Source: JALGWA01 sp964604955
Lineage (GTDB): Bacteria > Arandabacterota > Arandabacteria > Arandabacterales > JALGWA01
Length of the DNA: 46,261 nucleotides
Reading direction: 5' to 3'
NCBI GenBank assembly: GCA_964604955.1
Contig: CAZSBE010000010.1
Coordinates: 1 to 46,261, forward strand
The translations under genes and the position numbers were made by a program. The notes under the pieces are model-generated. The model worked only from the letters and a program-made list of their open reading frames with translations, was not told the origin of the DNA and did not search any database. The number at the start of each line of letters is the position of its first letter. The stretch's first letter is position 1. Positions 9,101 to 17,244 of this stretch are shown in pieces.

Positions 9101-9648
9101 CGAGGAGGCTGCGCGACGGTGACCGCGTGGTGGTGGCGGGCATCATTTCCGACAGGCGCGTGCATCTCGGCAAGAAGGGGCAGAGGATAGGTTTCGTGGC
9201 CCTCGAGGACCTCTCCGGCACGATGGAGGCCATCGTCTTCGACGATAAAATGAGGTCGGACGGCGAGCGGCTGGCGCCCGGGAACATGATCATGGTCTCG
9301 GGGTCCATCTCCATACGCAAGGAGGACTCGCCCAAGATCAGGGTGAACGACTTCATCGATCTCGAGGCGTCCATCGAGAAGATGACGGGCGAAATGGAGC
9401 TCAGCGTGGATCTCGAGTCCTTCACCAGTGACGCCCTCGACGTCCTGACGGGCATTCTGGACTCGAGCCCGGGCGAGATCCCCGTTTCCATAGTCGTTTG
9501 CGGGGCCGAGGCGGGCGAGATCGAGATCGACGTGCCCGAAGTCCACATAAAGCCCTCCAGGGACCTCATTTCCGCCGCCATGAATGTCGTCGGGGTCACC
9601 GACGTGAAATGCCTCCCCAGGTCCCGGGACCGCCGGGGCCGGATATAG
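6175..9648 (+). CDS. dnaE: DNA polymerase III alpha subunit
   Basis: This is the replicative polymerase catalytic subunit, 1157 residues, normal for DnaE. The N-terminal PHP domain (about 1-280) starts with FVHLHVHSDYSLLDG and keeps TDHGS, GCELYV, NHIIL and NDCHYI, so the metal ligands appear intact. The palm follows, with GPGRGSAAGSIVSY and the catalytic PDIDIDF (Asp403, Asp405, Asp407). Next come the fingers, the beta-clamp-binding region and a C-terminal OB domain (about 985-1060, VVVAGIISDRRV). The start is TTG at 6175 with GGAAGGTG nine bases upstream. It lies 63 bases after the M23 gene, and I could not assign a confident promoter in that gap. An intact PHP site may give the polymerase its own 3'-5' proofreading, as reported for some bacterial DnaE proteins. 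Confidence 0.97.
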   Translation: MRHSDFVHLHVHSDYSLLDGAGSIPSYIKRANDLNMPALALTDHGSMFGAVFFYKMAIKSGLKPLVGCELYVTRGSRFEKKAPKRGAWESLNHIILLARDMEGYRNLMKLSSKGYTEGFYYRPRVDLDLLAEHSGGILALEACIKGLVSDDLIGDRYDRAKAVAGQLRDIFGEENFYFEVQDHGLAEEEKANRGLVRLSGEMGIPIVATNDCHYIHQDDAKAQDVLLCIQTGRDFDDPNRLRFCNDQFYLKTPEEMKELFADLPESITNTIEVAEKCNLELELGVVQLPEFPIPEGFSDADAYLESLVREGLEVRYPDSPPEAAERLKYELRVIEQMKYSGYFLIVKDLIDRAKQIGIAVGPGRGSAAGSIVSYCLGITDIDPLEFGLLFERFLNPERISMPDIDIDFCDRRRDEIIGYVADKYGRESVSQIITFGTMGARAAIRDVGRVLKVPLSDVDRIAKLIPAEVGITLDGAIERVAELREAAESEEYGELITLSRKLEGLARHASTHAAGVLIAPGKLIDYVPLYRGNRGEIVTQYDMKSVEDIGLLKMDFLGLTTLSIIEDALDMIRERHGVDIEPRKIRIDDAQVYAMLARGDTIGVFQLESSGMRDLLRRIAPERFEDIVAINALYRPGPLSSEMVDLFIKRKRGDEEIDYEHPMLEPILKDTYGVILYQEQVIEIANKMAGFSKGQGDILRKAMGKKEIEVMDQQRRNFVKGSVANKIKEDLAERIFNKIAYFAGYGFNKSHSAAYAMLSYHTAYLKTKYPAEFMAACLTSEIGNTDRIVTLLEETRRMGINVLPPDVNESHPDFRVTDQGIRFGMQATKNVGRAAIEAIVRAREKRGPITSIFDLCEWVEPGSLNKRVLESLIMAGALDSLKGHRAQLMASVESAMSVGARTQRDRSSGQTSLLAVLEDHGEENGIERELPHTPAWSEMTKLAHEKEVLGFYCSGHPLSRFEREISWFTTASLERARRLRDGDRVVVAGIISDRRVHLGKKGQRIGFVALEDLSGTMEAIVFDDKMRSDGERLAPGNMIMVSGSISIRKEDSPKIRVNDFIDLEASIEKMTGEMELSVDLESFTSDALDVLTGILDSSPGEIPVSIVVCGAEAGEIEIDVPEVHIKPSRDLISAAMNVVGVTDVKCLPRSRDRRGRI

Positions 9649-9652
9649 TTTA

Positions 9653-9681
9653 TTGACGCCCACCGGCCGTTCTGGTACCTT
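9653..9681 (+). promoter_or_regulatory. Sigma-70-type promoter of the 9718 gene and accA
   Basis: TTGACG (9653-9658), 17 bases, TACCTT (9676-9681). The transcript would start near 9688, giving a 30-base leader with AAAGGGGG before the TTG start at 9718. It immediately follows the dnaE stop. Confidence 0.6.
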
Positions 9682-9717
9682 TTGCTTGTCCTGCCCTCAA
9701 TTGAAAGGGGGTAAGTT

Positions 9718-10512
9718 TTGCGCTGCAAATTGGCTGTGTGTGCCGCGCTGATCCTGTGCGCGGCCTGTCCGGCTCATGCCCAGGATGGCTATGAGCTGGT
9801 TTATCAGCCCCTGTATGTAGTGGATACTCCGACTGCCGGGCTCCTTGCGCGGGCCAGTATGCAGGTCAGGGTTTACGTTTATGGCGGCGGCGGCGTGCTG
9901 ACGGGCATGAGCGTGGGTTTCGCCGACTACCTCAACTTCGGCATCACCTACGGCGGCGCGAACGTCATCGGGACCGGGAGCGTGGACATGAACCCGCGGC
10001 CGGAGGTGAACGCGCGCCTGAGAATCATCCAGGAGACGCTGGTGATGCCGGCGATTGCCATAGGCTTTGACTCGCAGGGCCTGGGTGGTTATGTTGACAG
10101 CCTGGACAGATACGAGCAGAAGTCGAGGGGCCTTTACGCGGTGGCCAGCAAGAACTGGGACCTGGCCGGCCCGTTCTCGGTGCACGGCGGCTTCAGTTAC
10201 TCGTTCGAGGGCCGCCATTTCGACTCGGACCCCGACATCTTCCTGGGCTGCCTTAAGGCGTTCGGGCCCATCGATATCGCGCTGGAATACGACTTCGCGC
10301 TCAACGACAACGAGTCCGGTGGCGCCCGTTTCATAACCGAGAGCCACGGGTACCTCAATGTGGCCGTGGGCTGGAACATGAATCAGAACTTCCGGCTTAC
10401 GGTGGACGCCCGGGACGTGCTCTCCGGGGAGCTCAAGGACGTGGAAGGCGATCTCAAGCATTGGAGAGAGTGGCACCGCGGCATGCGCATAGAGTACCGG
10501 AACATCTTCTGA
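9718..10512 (+). CDS. Exported outer-membrane barrel-like protein
   Basis: This 264-residue protein has a signal peptide (MRCKLAVCAALILCAACPAH, cut near AHA-QDG) and regular amphipathic strands, for example VGFADYLNFGITYGG, GPFSVHGGFSYSFEG and GPIDIALEYDFAL. The segment reading PEVNARLRII followed by MPAIAIGFDSQGLGGYV resembles barrel proteins often labelled YjbH-like or left hypothetical, but I cannot assign a family with confidence. The TTG start at 9718 is supported by AAAGGGGGTAAG just upstream. It is followed ten bases later by accA, with which it shares a promoter. It presumably resides in the outer membrane; no function can be given. Confidence 0.55.
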   Translation: MRCKLAVCAALILCAACPAHAQDGYELVYQPLYVVDTPTAGLLARASMQVRVYVYGGGGVLTGMSVGFADYLNFGITYGGANVIGTGSVDMNPRPEVNARLRIIQETLVMPAIAIGFDSQGLGGYVDSLDRYEQKSRGLYAVASKNWDLAGPFSVHGGFSYSFEGRHFDSDPDIFLGCLKAFGPIDIALEYDFALNDNESGGARFITESHGYLNVAVGWNMNQNFRLTVDARDVLSGELKDVEGDLKHWREWHRGMRIEYRNIF

Positions 10513-10522
10513 AGGTGAATTG

Positions 10523-11476
10523 ATGGAGTCATGGCTTGATTTCGAGAAGCCCCTTATGGAGCTCGAAAAGCGCATTCGAGACCTCAAGAACCTGTCCAAG
10601 GAGGGGCACCCCGAAATCGACGAGCAGGTCAGGAAGCTCGAGCGCATTGCAGAGAAGAAGCGCGAGGAGACGTACCGCAACCTGAGCGGCTGGGAGCGAG
10701 TGCAGCTGGCCCGCCACCCGCTCCGTCCCTATACGATGGACTATATCGGCATGCTCGTGCCCGACTTCATGGAACTGCACGGCGACAGGCTGTACGGGGA
10801 CGACAAGGCCATGGTGGCCGGCCTCGGCACCATAAAGGGAAGACGCCTTTTCATCATAGGGCAGCAGAAGGGGCGGGACACCAAGGAGAACCTCAAGCGC
10901 AACTTCGGAAGCTCCCACCCGGAGGGCTATCGCAAAGCCCTGCGCGTAATGCACATGGCTGCGAAATTCAAGCGGCCCGTACTGACGCTGGTGGACACAC
11001 CCGGGGCCTTCCCCGGTATCGGCGCCGAGGAGAGGGGACAGGCGGAGGCCATCGCCAGGAATATCTTCGAGATGGCCGGGCTGCGGGTGCCCATACTGGC
11101 CGTCGTCATAGGAGAGGGCGGGAGCGGGGGCGCGCTGGCAATCGCGGTCGGTGACACCGTGCTCATGATGGAATACGCCATCTACTCGGTCATATCTCCC
11201 GAGGGCTGCGCAGCCATCCTCTGGGGGGACAGGGCCAAGGCGCCCGAGGCCGCTGAATCGCTCCGGCTCACGGCCCCCGACCTGCTGCGGCTGGGTGTTA
11301 TCGACGGCGTGATCCCGGAGCCGGTAGGAGGCGCTCACAGGGGGCCGCCTGAGGCCGCCGAATCGCTCAAGCGGGCCATAGTCGAGAACATCGACAGGCT
11401 GAACAGCACCGACATCAATGAACTCCTCGACCGCAGGCTCGAGAAGTACTCCAGGATGGGCACGTTTCTGGAGTGA
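10523..11476 (+). CDS. accA: Acetyl-CoA carboxylase carboxyltransferase subunit alpha
   Basis: This 317-residue protein is a standard-length AccA, which with AccD transfers the carboxyl group from biotin to acetyl-CoA to make malonyl-CoA, the first step of fatty-acid synthesis. The N-terminal helical region (DFEKPLMELEKRIRDLK) and the crotonase-fold core are typical. Key segments are VDTPGAFPGIGAEERGQ, GEGGSGGALAIAVGD and the YSVISPEGCAAILW region, all strongly conserved in the family. The ATG at 10523 is chosen over the overlapping TTG at 10520, with GAAGGTGA as ribosome site. accD is not in the window. It is probably transcribed with the upstream barrel gene. Confidence 0.96.
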   Translation: MESWLDFEKPLMELEKRIRDLKNLSKEGHPEIDEQVRKLERIAEKKREETYRNLSGWERVQLARHPLRPYTMDYIGMLVPDFMELHGDRLYGDDKAMVAGLGTIKGRRLFIIGQQKGRDTKENLKRNFGSSHPEGYRKALRVMHMAAKFKRPVLTLVDTPGAFPGIGAEERGQAEAIARNIFEMAGLRVPILAVVIGEGGSGGALAIAVGDTVLMMEYAIYSVISPEGCAAILWGDRAKAPEAAESLRLTAPDLLRLGVIDGVIPEPVGGAHRGPPEAAESLKRAIVENIDRLNSTDINELLDRRLEKYSRMGTFLE

Positions 11477-11484
11477 ATATAGGC

Positions 11485-11513
11485 TTGACCTCCGGCAGGG
11501 CGCTTGTTAGATT
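11485..11513 (+). promoter_or_regulatory. Sigma-70-type promoter heading the T9SS-like operon
   Basis: TTGACC (11485-11490), 17 bases, TAGATT (11508-11513), directly after the accA stop. Transcription should start near 11520. It is the only promoter I can find before a run of ten co-directional genes reaching 28108, and it is followed by an intrinsic terminator at 11571-11598. Confidence 0.6.
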
Positions 11514-11570
11514 TATAGTGGTTCCGGCTCCCGATAAAAAAGGGAGAGGGTATTGGTAAGCTCATTTAAT

Positions 11571-11598
11571 GCCGGGCGCGTCGGCTGCCCGGTTTTTT
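11571..11598 (+). terminator. Intrinsic terminator in the operon leader (possible attenuator)
   Basis: CCGGGC (11572-11577) pairs with GCCCGG (11587-11592) around a nine-base loop, followed immediately by six T residues (11593-11598). This is a textbook rho-independent terminator. It lies 50 bases downstream of the predicted transcription start and 17 bases before the next gene's start, so it can either end a short leader RNA or control read-through into the operon. Upstream, CTCCC (11528-11532) can pair with GGGAG (11542-11546). Alternatively 11528-11534 can pair with 11601-11607, which contains the ribosome site. The terminator is seen directly; the switching is inferred. Confidence 0.75.
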
Positions 11599-11614
11599 AA
11601 TCGGGGGTGGACCA

Positions 11615-11785
11615 TTGCCTCTGGATGACAATATACTCGACATAATCGTGTGCCCCAGGTGCAAGGGCGACCTCGAATACGACAGGGAGAAGTCGAGGCT
11701 CATCTGCGGTGTCTGCAGACTGGCCTACCCGGTCAGGGACGATATACCCGTGATGCTGGAGAACGAAGCGGAGAGGGTGGACTAG
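11615..11785 (+). CDS. Trm112-like small zinc-ribbon protein
   Basis: This 56-residue protein starts at TTG 11615, with GGGGGTGG upstream. It has two Cys pairs, VCPRCKGDL (Cys13, Cys16) and ICGVCRLAYPV (Cys31, Cys34), and ends with DDIPVMLENEA. This is the pattern of the Trm112/YcaR (UPF0434) family, whose members start LLDIL-CPxCKG-L and end GIPVML. Eukaryotic and archaeal Trm112 activates methyltransferases; the bacterial role is not settled. The next gene starts three bases after the stop, so it heads a tight operon. Its start lies 17 bases after a strong terminator, implying controlled read-through. Confidence 0.8.
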   Translation: MPLDDNILDIIVCPRCKGDLEYDREKSRLICGVCRLAYPVRDDIPVMLENEAERVD

Positions 11786-11788
11786 GGT

Positions 11789-12211
11789 ATGTGTTCAGTG
11801 ACGCATGTGGCGGTGGGCGCCCTCATCGGCAGTTTCTTCGGAAGCAGCCCGGCCAGCTTCCTGGTCGGCCTTGCCTCCCACATACCCCTTGACGCCCTGC
11901 CGCATCTGGACTTCGAGAACCTGTGGGTGGACGCCGCCCTCACGGCCGCTCTGCTCGTGGGCGTGCTGGCGATCTTCGGTTTCTCGCCCATTTTCTTCGG
12001 CGCTCTTGGGGCGGTGGCCCCGGACCTCGAGAACCTGCTCTGGAGGCTGGGGATTCTGCCCGAGGAGCGCAAGATATTCCCGACACATTCGGGCCTTATC
12101 AAACACGGGGCGACCAGGCCGGCCAGGGGCGTATGGGCCAGTATCGCCATGGCGGCCGTCTCGGTGGCCATCGTTGCTGTTGCAGCCATAATCGGAGGGA
12201 ACCGGAGTTGA
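11789..12211 (+). CDS. Small integral membrane protein, possibly YdjM/DUF457-like
   Basis: This 140-residue protein has about four hydrophobic segments. THVAVGALIGSFFG at the N terminus and the His/Asp motif SHIPLDALPHLDF (about 31-43), followed by APDLENLL, recall the YdjM/DUF457 group of membrane-bound proteins described as metal-dependent hydrolases. In those proteins, His and Asp residues lie close to membrane helices. The match is by motif only. It starts three bases after the Trm112-like gene, and its stop overlaps the next start by four bases (TTGA), so translation is probably coupled to the PorU-like gene. A direct role in surface export is suggested only by position. Confidence 0.5.
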   Translation: MCSVTHVAVGALIGSFFGSSPASFLVGLASHIPLDALPHLDFENLWVDAALTAALLVGVLAIFGFSPIFFGALGAVAPDLENLLWRLGILPEERKIFPTHSGLIKHGATRPARGVWASIAMAAVSVAIVAVAAIIGGNRS

Positions 12212-15200
12212 AGACAGGCGCCTGTTTGCTTCTACTCACGTTGCTGGCGGCCCTGCCGTGCGCGGCCTCTTATGAGGTCAGCGCCGAGGACGACAACGGC
12301 ATCACGCTTTCGTTTGATTTCTCGGACGTGGAGGATATCTACAGCGAGACAGGCGAGTTCATGGGATGCGAGGTTCCGGGCTTCGCCCACTCGCTCGCCG
12401 GCAGCCTGGCTCTGGAAGTGCCCGCCGACATTATGCTGTTCGCGGTCCCCCCATCGGGCGACGTACGGCTCTCGATTGCGGGGGGGACAGTCCGGGCCGA
12501 CTACGGGTTGCGGCAGGACCTTGCGGCCCCCGAGAACATCCAGAGACTCGCGGAGCTTCCGGGAAGCCCCGCCGAGATCGCCTCCACGGGTTTCATGCGC
12601 GGGCAGCGCATCGCGGCCGTCCGGATATCTCCGCTGGTCTTCGACCTGACCGGAAAGCGCTTCCGCGTCTACGGCAAGTTCGATGTGAGGCTGACCTTCA
12701 CCCCGGCGCCCACGGGGCGGACTTCGGCCGCGGACCGGGCCCGCGAGGACTCCTTCGAGGGCATCTACAGGGGCCTGCTCGTCAACTACGAGCAGGGCAA
12801 GGCCTGGAGGAAGAGACCCGGGGCCGCCGCGCTCAGGGCCGCCCAGAGCGACTACTTCAGCAGCTCTCCAAACTGGGTCAAGCTCAAGATTGAATCCACC
12901 GGCATTCACAGGATAACGGGCGCCGACCTTGCGAACGCGGGTGTGGTTCTGGGCGGCATTGACCCCGCCACGCTCCGGCTGTACGGCGGAGGCGGGCTCC
13001 CCTTGAGCGAGAATCTCCTCGATAGTAACCCGGCCTGGATGAGGCAGATGTCGCTGAAGGTGGAAGGCGGCGCCGACGGCCGTTTCGACCCTGGCGACGC
13101 CCTCATCTTCTACGCCCTGGGCGTCAGGGACTGGACCAACCTCTTCGAGCCCGGCCGGGACCTGGAGTCATACTACAAGTCCTTTTTCTCCGACTACAAT
13201 TACTACTGGATCACCTGGGGAGGGAGCTTCTCCAGCGCTCCCATGGGGATGAGCAAACGCAGTCTCCCGTCGTGCAGCGGCTGTGACTATTACCAGCCGC
13301 CTGCCTTCATCGAGAGGGTGCACGTGGAGTTCGACGCGCTCAACGACTTCAACGTACGGGCCGACGACGGCTGGTACTGGCGGCCGCTCAGGCTCGATGA
13401 GACCGTGCGGCTTACGCCCGACACGCCGTTTGCCGATGCGGGGCGGGAGGGGTATGTGAAGGTCCGCGTGGCGGACTGGCACGGAACGGACGATTGCCCG
13501 GGCGGCTTCTTCAGGCTCCTGATGGGCTTTAACGGCCTGGGCGTCGCCGACAGCGTGTGGCAGGCGACCCTGACGTGGAGGGACGTGATCGACCTTGAGG
13601 AGTACGTGGAGATCGCCGACCTCGAAGAGCAGGAAGTCACAATCAAGATGTCGCGCTCCATACCGCCCGTCTACCCCGGGTCGGCCTGCGGCAAGCTCTA
13701 CCTGGCCTGGTACGAGCTCTATTACTGGCGGCAGTTCATCGCCCTCGACAACAGGCTCGCGTTCTTCTCTCCCGACACGACATGCTTTGCAAGATACGAG
13801 CTCGGCGGATTCACCGGCTCCACGTTTTACGCTTTCGACGTGACCGACCAGTTCAATGTCGTCGAGCTCGAGGACTTTTCGGTCACGGGCACCACGAGTT
13901 TCCAGATCAGCTTCTATGACAGCTGCGCCGCGGGGACCCTCAGACGCTATTCGTTCGCCACCCCCGGCGCGTGCCTGAAGCCGGTCGGGATCACCAGGCC
14001 GGCCATATCGGACATACGCCACCGTCCCGGCAACGACTACCTCATCATCACGCATGATGACCTTGCCGGCGCGGCAATGGCGCTGCGCGCCCATCACGGC
14101 GGCGAGGTAGTCACGGTTCGGGAGATCTACGATGAGTTCGGCTGGGGCGTACCCGACGTGACGGCAATCCGGGACTTTTTGAGGTGGAGGCTCGAGACGG
14201 GCGCCGCGCTCTACCATGTTGTGCTTCTGGGCGACGCGTCCTGGGACTACAGGGGTAACCACGCGACGGGCGGCTATCCCAATTACGTGCCCGCCTACGA
14301 GAGAAGGTACCTGCCGCCCGTGGGAGACCCCTACTGCACGGACGATTTCTTCGGGTACCTGACCCCCAATTCCCCGGACGGTTCGAATATAGTGGACAGC
14401 GTCGACTACTTCCTGGACGTCGCCATGTCAAGGATCCCGGCGCCTTCGCCCGGGGAGGCGGACCTCCTCGTAAGCAAGGCCATCGCTTACCAGGCAGACC
14501 CCGTGCCGGGCAGGTGGCAGACCAGAGTGTGCATGGTGGCCGACGACGACAGAGTCGGAAGCGACTGCGACAGCCGAGCGCATACCGTGGACATGGAGTT
14601 CGTCAACTCGGCGTATCCGGTGGAGTTCGACCGGACCAAGATTTACCTCGTCGAGTACCCGCTCGACCAGAGCGGCCTTAAGCCGCAGGCCAGGGCCGCC
14701 TTCGTCGCCGCCCTGAACTCAGGCGTGTTGATGGCGAACTTCGTGGGCCACGGCGACGAGCACAGGCTGGCCCAGGAGGAAGTCCTCAACCCCTCGTCCA
14801 TTCCGCTGATCAACACGGGCAGGAAGGAGTTCTTCTTCATTGCGGCCACCTGCAACGTCAGCCGTTTCGATGAGGTAACGCTTTCTTCGATGGCGGAGGA
14901 CCTCCTCAAGAGGCCGAGCGGCGGCGCAATCGGTTCCTTCGCCTCCACGCATTTCTGCATTCCCATTCGCAACAGGACGCTGAACGCGCACTTCGTCGAC
15001 AGCCTCTACTACCGGGGCGACCCGCACTCGGTGAGGCCCGTATCCGACGCCATGGTGCTGGCCAAGGCCCGGACGGGGAGCAACGGCTCCGTCTACAGGA
15101 CAAACAGCGAGATGTTCGCCCTGCTGTGCGACCCGGCGCTCAGGCTGTTCTCGCCCGAGCTGAAGATCGAGTTCGACGCGTCTTCAGCCGACACACTTCA

Positions 15201-16188
15201 TAGGAAAGGCACGTACGGTTTCTCGGGCAGGGTGATGGCCGGCGATACGGTCGCCACCTGGGTCAATGACGTGATTCAAATCGTGATGAGAGAGGCGCAG
15301 GACGAGAGCGGTTTCATGGCCTGTAACGGTTTCTACGATTTCGACAGGCCCGGCAGCGAGATCTTCCGGGGCCAGGCCAGCGTGAAGGGCGGGGAGTTCT
15401 CCTTCGAGTTCCCGGTCTCGACGGACGCGAGAGAGGGCCCGCGAGGTCAGATGAGAGGCTATCTTTCAGGCGCCCAGGTAACGGCCTCGGGGCTGCTGGA
15501 CGACCTGCCGATATACGGGGAGGCCGCGTCCACCGACGACGAGGGCCCGAGGATGACATTGATAAACGCTCAGGGGGAGATGGAGCCCGGGGACACGCTG
15601 ACCGTGAAAGTCGGAGACCGGTTGCGTCTCAACCTGACGGATTCCAGCGGCGTGGCCATAAGGGCCAAGTCAGAATTCATACCGAGCGTGTCGATAGCAG
15701 TGGATGACGGCGATAGAATCAATCTCACCGATAGCGTGTTTGCGGAGGTCGACGATTTCAGGACCTCCTACGTCTATTTCGACGTGCCTGCGATGCCGGC
15801 GGGCGCGCATGACCTGGTCGTATCCGCATTCGACAATCTCAACAACTTCTCGCTTGAGAGCTTCAAGGTGCTTGTAGAGGCCGGGGCCGGGGGGGAGACG
15901 AATGTCGTGTATGTCTATCCCAATCCCGTGAGCGAACTCAGTTACATAATCTGCGAATACGAGAGAATGCTGGAAGTGGAGATCTCCATGTTCACTGTTG
16001 CGGGCAGGGAGATCTGGAAATACAAGTCGCCCGACGCCAGATCCTATCATGAGATACCCTGGCGCTGCAGAGACGCGGCGGGGGATAAGGTCGCAAACGG
16101 CACTTATCTTGTGCGGGTCGAGGCAAGGGATCCCGATGATCCTTCATACAAACTGAAGGGCGACGTCATGTTGGCGGTAATCAGATAG
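12208..16188 (+). CDS. porU: PorU-like C25 (gingipain-family) cysteine peptidase with C-terminal sorting-type domain
   Basis: This 1326-residue exported protein starts at TTG 12208 (signal peptide MKTGACLLLLTLLAALPCAA). A long N-terminal beta region contains the PorU-type stretch WVKLKIESTGIHRITGADL. The C25 domain (about 600-980) includes DYLIITHDDLAGAA, VVLLGDASWDY and the catalytic pair His848 in NFVGHGDE and Cys882 in AATCNVSRFDEV, spaced as in gingipains. The C terminus (about 1230-1326) is an Ig-like FlgD/T9SS-type domain with VYPNPVSE and NGTYLVRVEA. In Bacteroidetes, PorU is the T9SS sortase that removes cargo C-terminal domains and attaches cargo to A-LPS, together with PorV. A porV homologue follows directly. 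It could instead be a secreted C25 protease that is itself cargo. Confidence 0.75.
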   Translation: MKTGACLLLLTLLAALPCAASYEVSAEDDNGITLSFDFSDVEDIYSETGEFMGCEVPGFAHSLAGSLALEVPADIMLFAVPPSGDVRLSIAGGTVRADYGLRQDLAAPENIQRLAELPGSPAEIASTGFMRGQRIAAVRISPLVFDLTGKRFRVYGKFDVRLTFTPAPTGRTSAADRAREDSFEGIYRGLLVNYEQGKAWRKRPGAAALRAAQSDYFSSSPNWVKLKIESTGIHRITGADLANAGVVLGGIDPATLRLYGGGGLPLSENLLDSNPAWMRQMSLKVEGGADGRFDPGDALIFYALGVRDWTNLFEPGRDLESYYKSFFSDYNYYWITWGGSFSSAPMGMSKRSLPSCSGCDYYQPPAFIERVHVEFDALNDFNVRADDGWYWRPLRLDETVRLTPDTPFADAGREGYVKVRVADWHGTDDCPGGFFRLLMGFNGLGVADSVWQATLTWRDVIDLEEYVEIADLEEQEVTIKMSRSIPPVYPGSACGKLYLAWYELYYWRQFIALDNRLAFFSPDTTCFARYELGGFTGSTFYAFDVTDQFNVVELEDFSVTGTTSFQISFYDSCAAGTLRRYSFATPGACLKPVGITRPAISDIRHRPGNDYLIITHDDLAGAAMALRAHHGGEVVTVREIYDEFGWGVPDVTAIRDFLRWRLETGAALYHVVLLGDASWDYRGNHATGGYPNYVPAYERRYLPPVGDPYCTDDFFGYLTPNSPDGSNIVDSVDYFLDVAMSRIPAPSPGEADLLVSKAIAYQADPVPGRWQTRVCMVADDDRVGSDCDSRAHTVDMEFVNSAYPVEFDRTKIYLVEYPLDQSGLKPQARAAFVAALNSGVLMANFVGHGDEHRLAQEEVLNPSSIPLINTGRKEFFFIAATCNVSRFDEVTLSSMAEDLLKRPSGGAIGSFASTHFCIPIRNRTLNAHFVDSLYYRGDPHSVRPVSDAMVLAKARTGSNGSVYRTNSEMFALLCDPALRLFSPELKIEFDASSADTLHRKGTYGFSGRVMAGDTVATWVNDVIQIVMREAQDESGFMACNGFYDFDRPGSEIFRGQASVKGGEFSFEFPVSTDAREGPRGQMRGYLSGAQVTASGLLDDLPIYGEAASTDDEGPRMTLINAQGEMEPGDTLTVKVGDRLRLNLTDSSGVAIRAKSEFIPSVSIAVDDGDRINLTDSVFAEVDDFRTSYVYFDVPAMPAGAHDLVVSAFDNLNNFSLESFKVLVEAGAGGETNVVYVYPNPVSELSYIICEYERMLEVEISMFTVAGREIWKYKSPDARSYHEIPWRCRDAAGDKVANGTYLVRVEARDPDDPSYKLKGDVMLAVIR

Positions 16189-16199
16189 GGGGCAATTCG

Positions 16200-17207
16200 A
16201 TGTGCCGTAAGATCTCAGCTCTGGTGCTAATCACGATTCTCGCATACTGCTCGGCCGCGCTGGCAGTCGGGGAGGCGGCCGCGCCGTCGCTCATCATCTC
16301 ACCGTCGGCGAGGGCCTGGGGCCTGGGCCAGTCCTATTGCGGCATAGCGGATGACGCCACAGCGGTGTACTGGAACGCGGGTGGCCTGGGTTTCCTGGAG
16401 GGCACGCATATCTCGCTCACGCACAGCCAGCTCGTGCCCATGCTGGCCCCGGACGTCTATTATGAGAACATCAGCGCCTCTCACAATCTCATCGGCGTGG
16501 GCGTGCTCGGGCTCAACCTCACCTATCTCACCTACGGCAAGTGGTGGGAGACGACCGTGGGCGGGGTGCCGGTCGCGGAGCACTCGAGCTACGAATTCTC
16601 CCTGGGCGGCTACTATTCCACGAAGTTCACCGACAAGATGGCGCTTGGCCTGGGCCTCAAGCTGGCCCACGTCTATCTGGCGCCGCCCACCGAAGCGACC
16701 GGTTTCAAGGAGGGCGCCGGTTGGAGTTTCGCTGCGGATTTCGGGTTCCTCTGGAAAGTCCATCCCAGGTTCTCGTTCGGCGCCGCGCTTCAGAACCTGG
16801 GTCCCGACATGAGCTTCATCGAGAAGGAGGATTCCGCTCCGCTTCCGAGGACCCTGCGTTTCGGAGTGGCGGTTTATCCCCTCGTGGGCGACAGTTACTC
16901 ATCACTCATCTCGTTGGACGTTTCCAAGACGCTCATCGGGCTCGACGAAATCTACAGCGAGGGCAATTTCGGCGCGGTAGGCAGGGACGCCACGGTCAAC
17001 GGAGGAGTCGAGGTCCGTTTCGCCAACTTCGTGGCGCCGCGCATGGGCTACATATACGACCCCGACGGTAAGATCCAGGGAGTGACTTTTGGGTTCGGAA
17101 TATACATTAATCTCAGTGGTGCCCGCCTGGCGTTCGACTATGCAGGTGTACCCAAGGCCGAAGACCTCGGGAGAGAGAACAAGTTCTCGCTCGGCGTCGA
17201 GCTATGA
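16200..17207 (+). CDS. porV: PorV/PorQ-family outer-membrane protein
   Basis: This 335-residue protein has a signal peptide (about 1-24) and a FadL-like barrel typical of the PorV/PorQ family. Diagnostic is the N-terminal stretch SARAWGLGQSYCGIADD-ATAVYWNAGGL, matching the conserved pattern of small residues, DDA and YWNPAGL. Gly- and aromatic-rich strands continue to FSLGVEL at the C terminus. In Bacteroidetes, PorV shuttles T9SS cargo from the SprA/Sov translocon to the PorU attachment complex. Its place 11 bases after a PorU-like gene and before an enzyme with a sorting domain makes that role plausible here. Several PorV paralogues without T9SS functions exist, so the exact role is inferred from context. 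Confidence 0.8.
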   Translation: MCRKISALVLITILAYCSAALAVGEAAAPSLIISPSARAWGLGQSYCGIADDATAVYWNAGGLGFLEGTHISLTHSQLVPMLAPDVYYENISASHNLIGVGVLGLNLTYLTYGKWWETTVGGVPVAEHSSYEFSLGGYYSTKFTDKMALGLGLKLAHVYLAPPTEATGFKEGAGWSFAADFGFLWKVHPRFSFGAALQNLGPDMSFIEKEDSAPLPRTLRFGVAVYPLVGDSYSSLISLDVSKTLIGLDEIYSEGNFGAVGRDATVNGGVEVRFANFVAPRMGYIYDPDGKIQGVTFGFGIYINLSGARLAFDYAGVPKAEDLGRENKFSLGVEL

Positions 17208-17244
17208 TGGGGCAGGTGGGAATAGGGAAAGGGGAAATAGCCTG

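Noticed and set aside
7540..9663. Long minus-strand open frame of 707 codons inside dnaE
   Set aside because: It is antisense to an unmistakable dnaE, and its protein has no recognisable domain. Long antisense frames are expected in GC-rich genes.
17089..17244. Upstream in-frame extension of the M6 protease
   Set aside because: It would run back into the PorV-like gene and hide the signal peptide. The ATG at 17245 has an upstream ribosome site and gives a good signal sequence.
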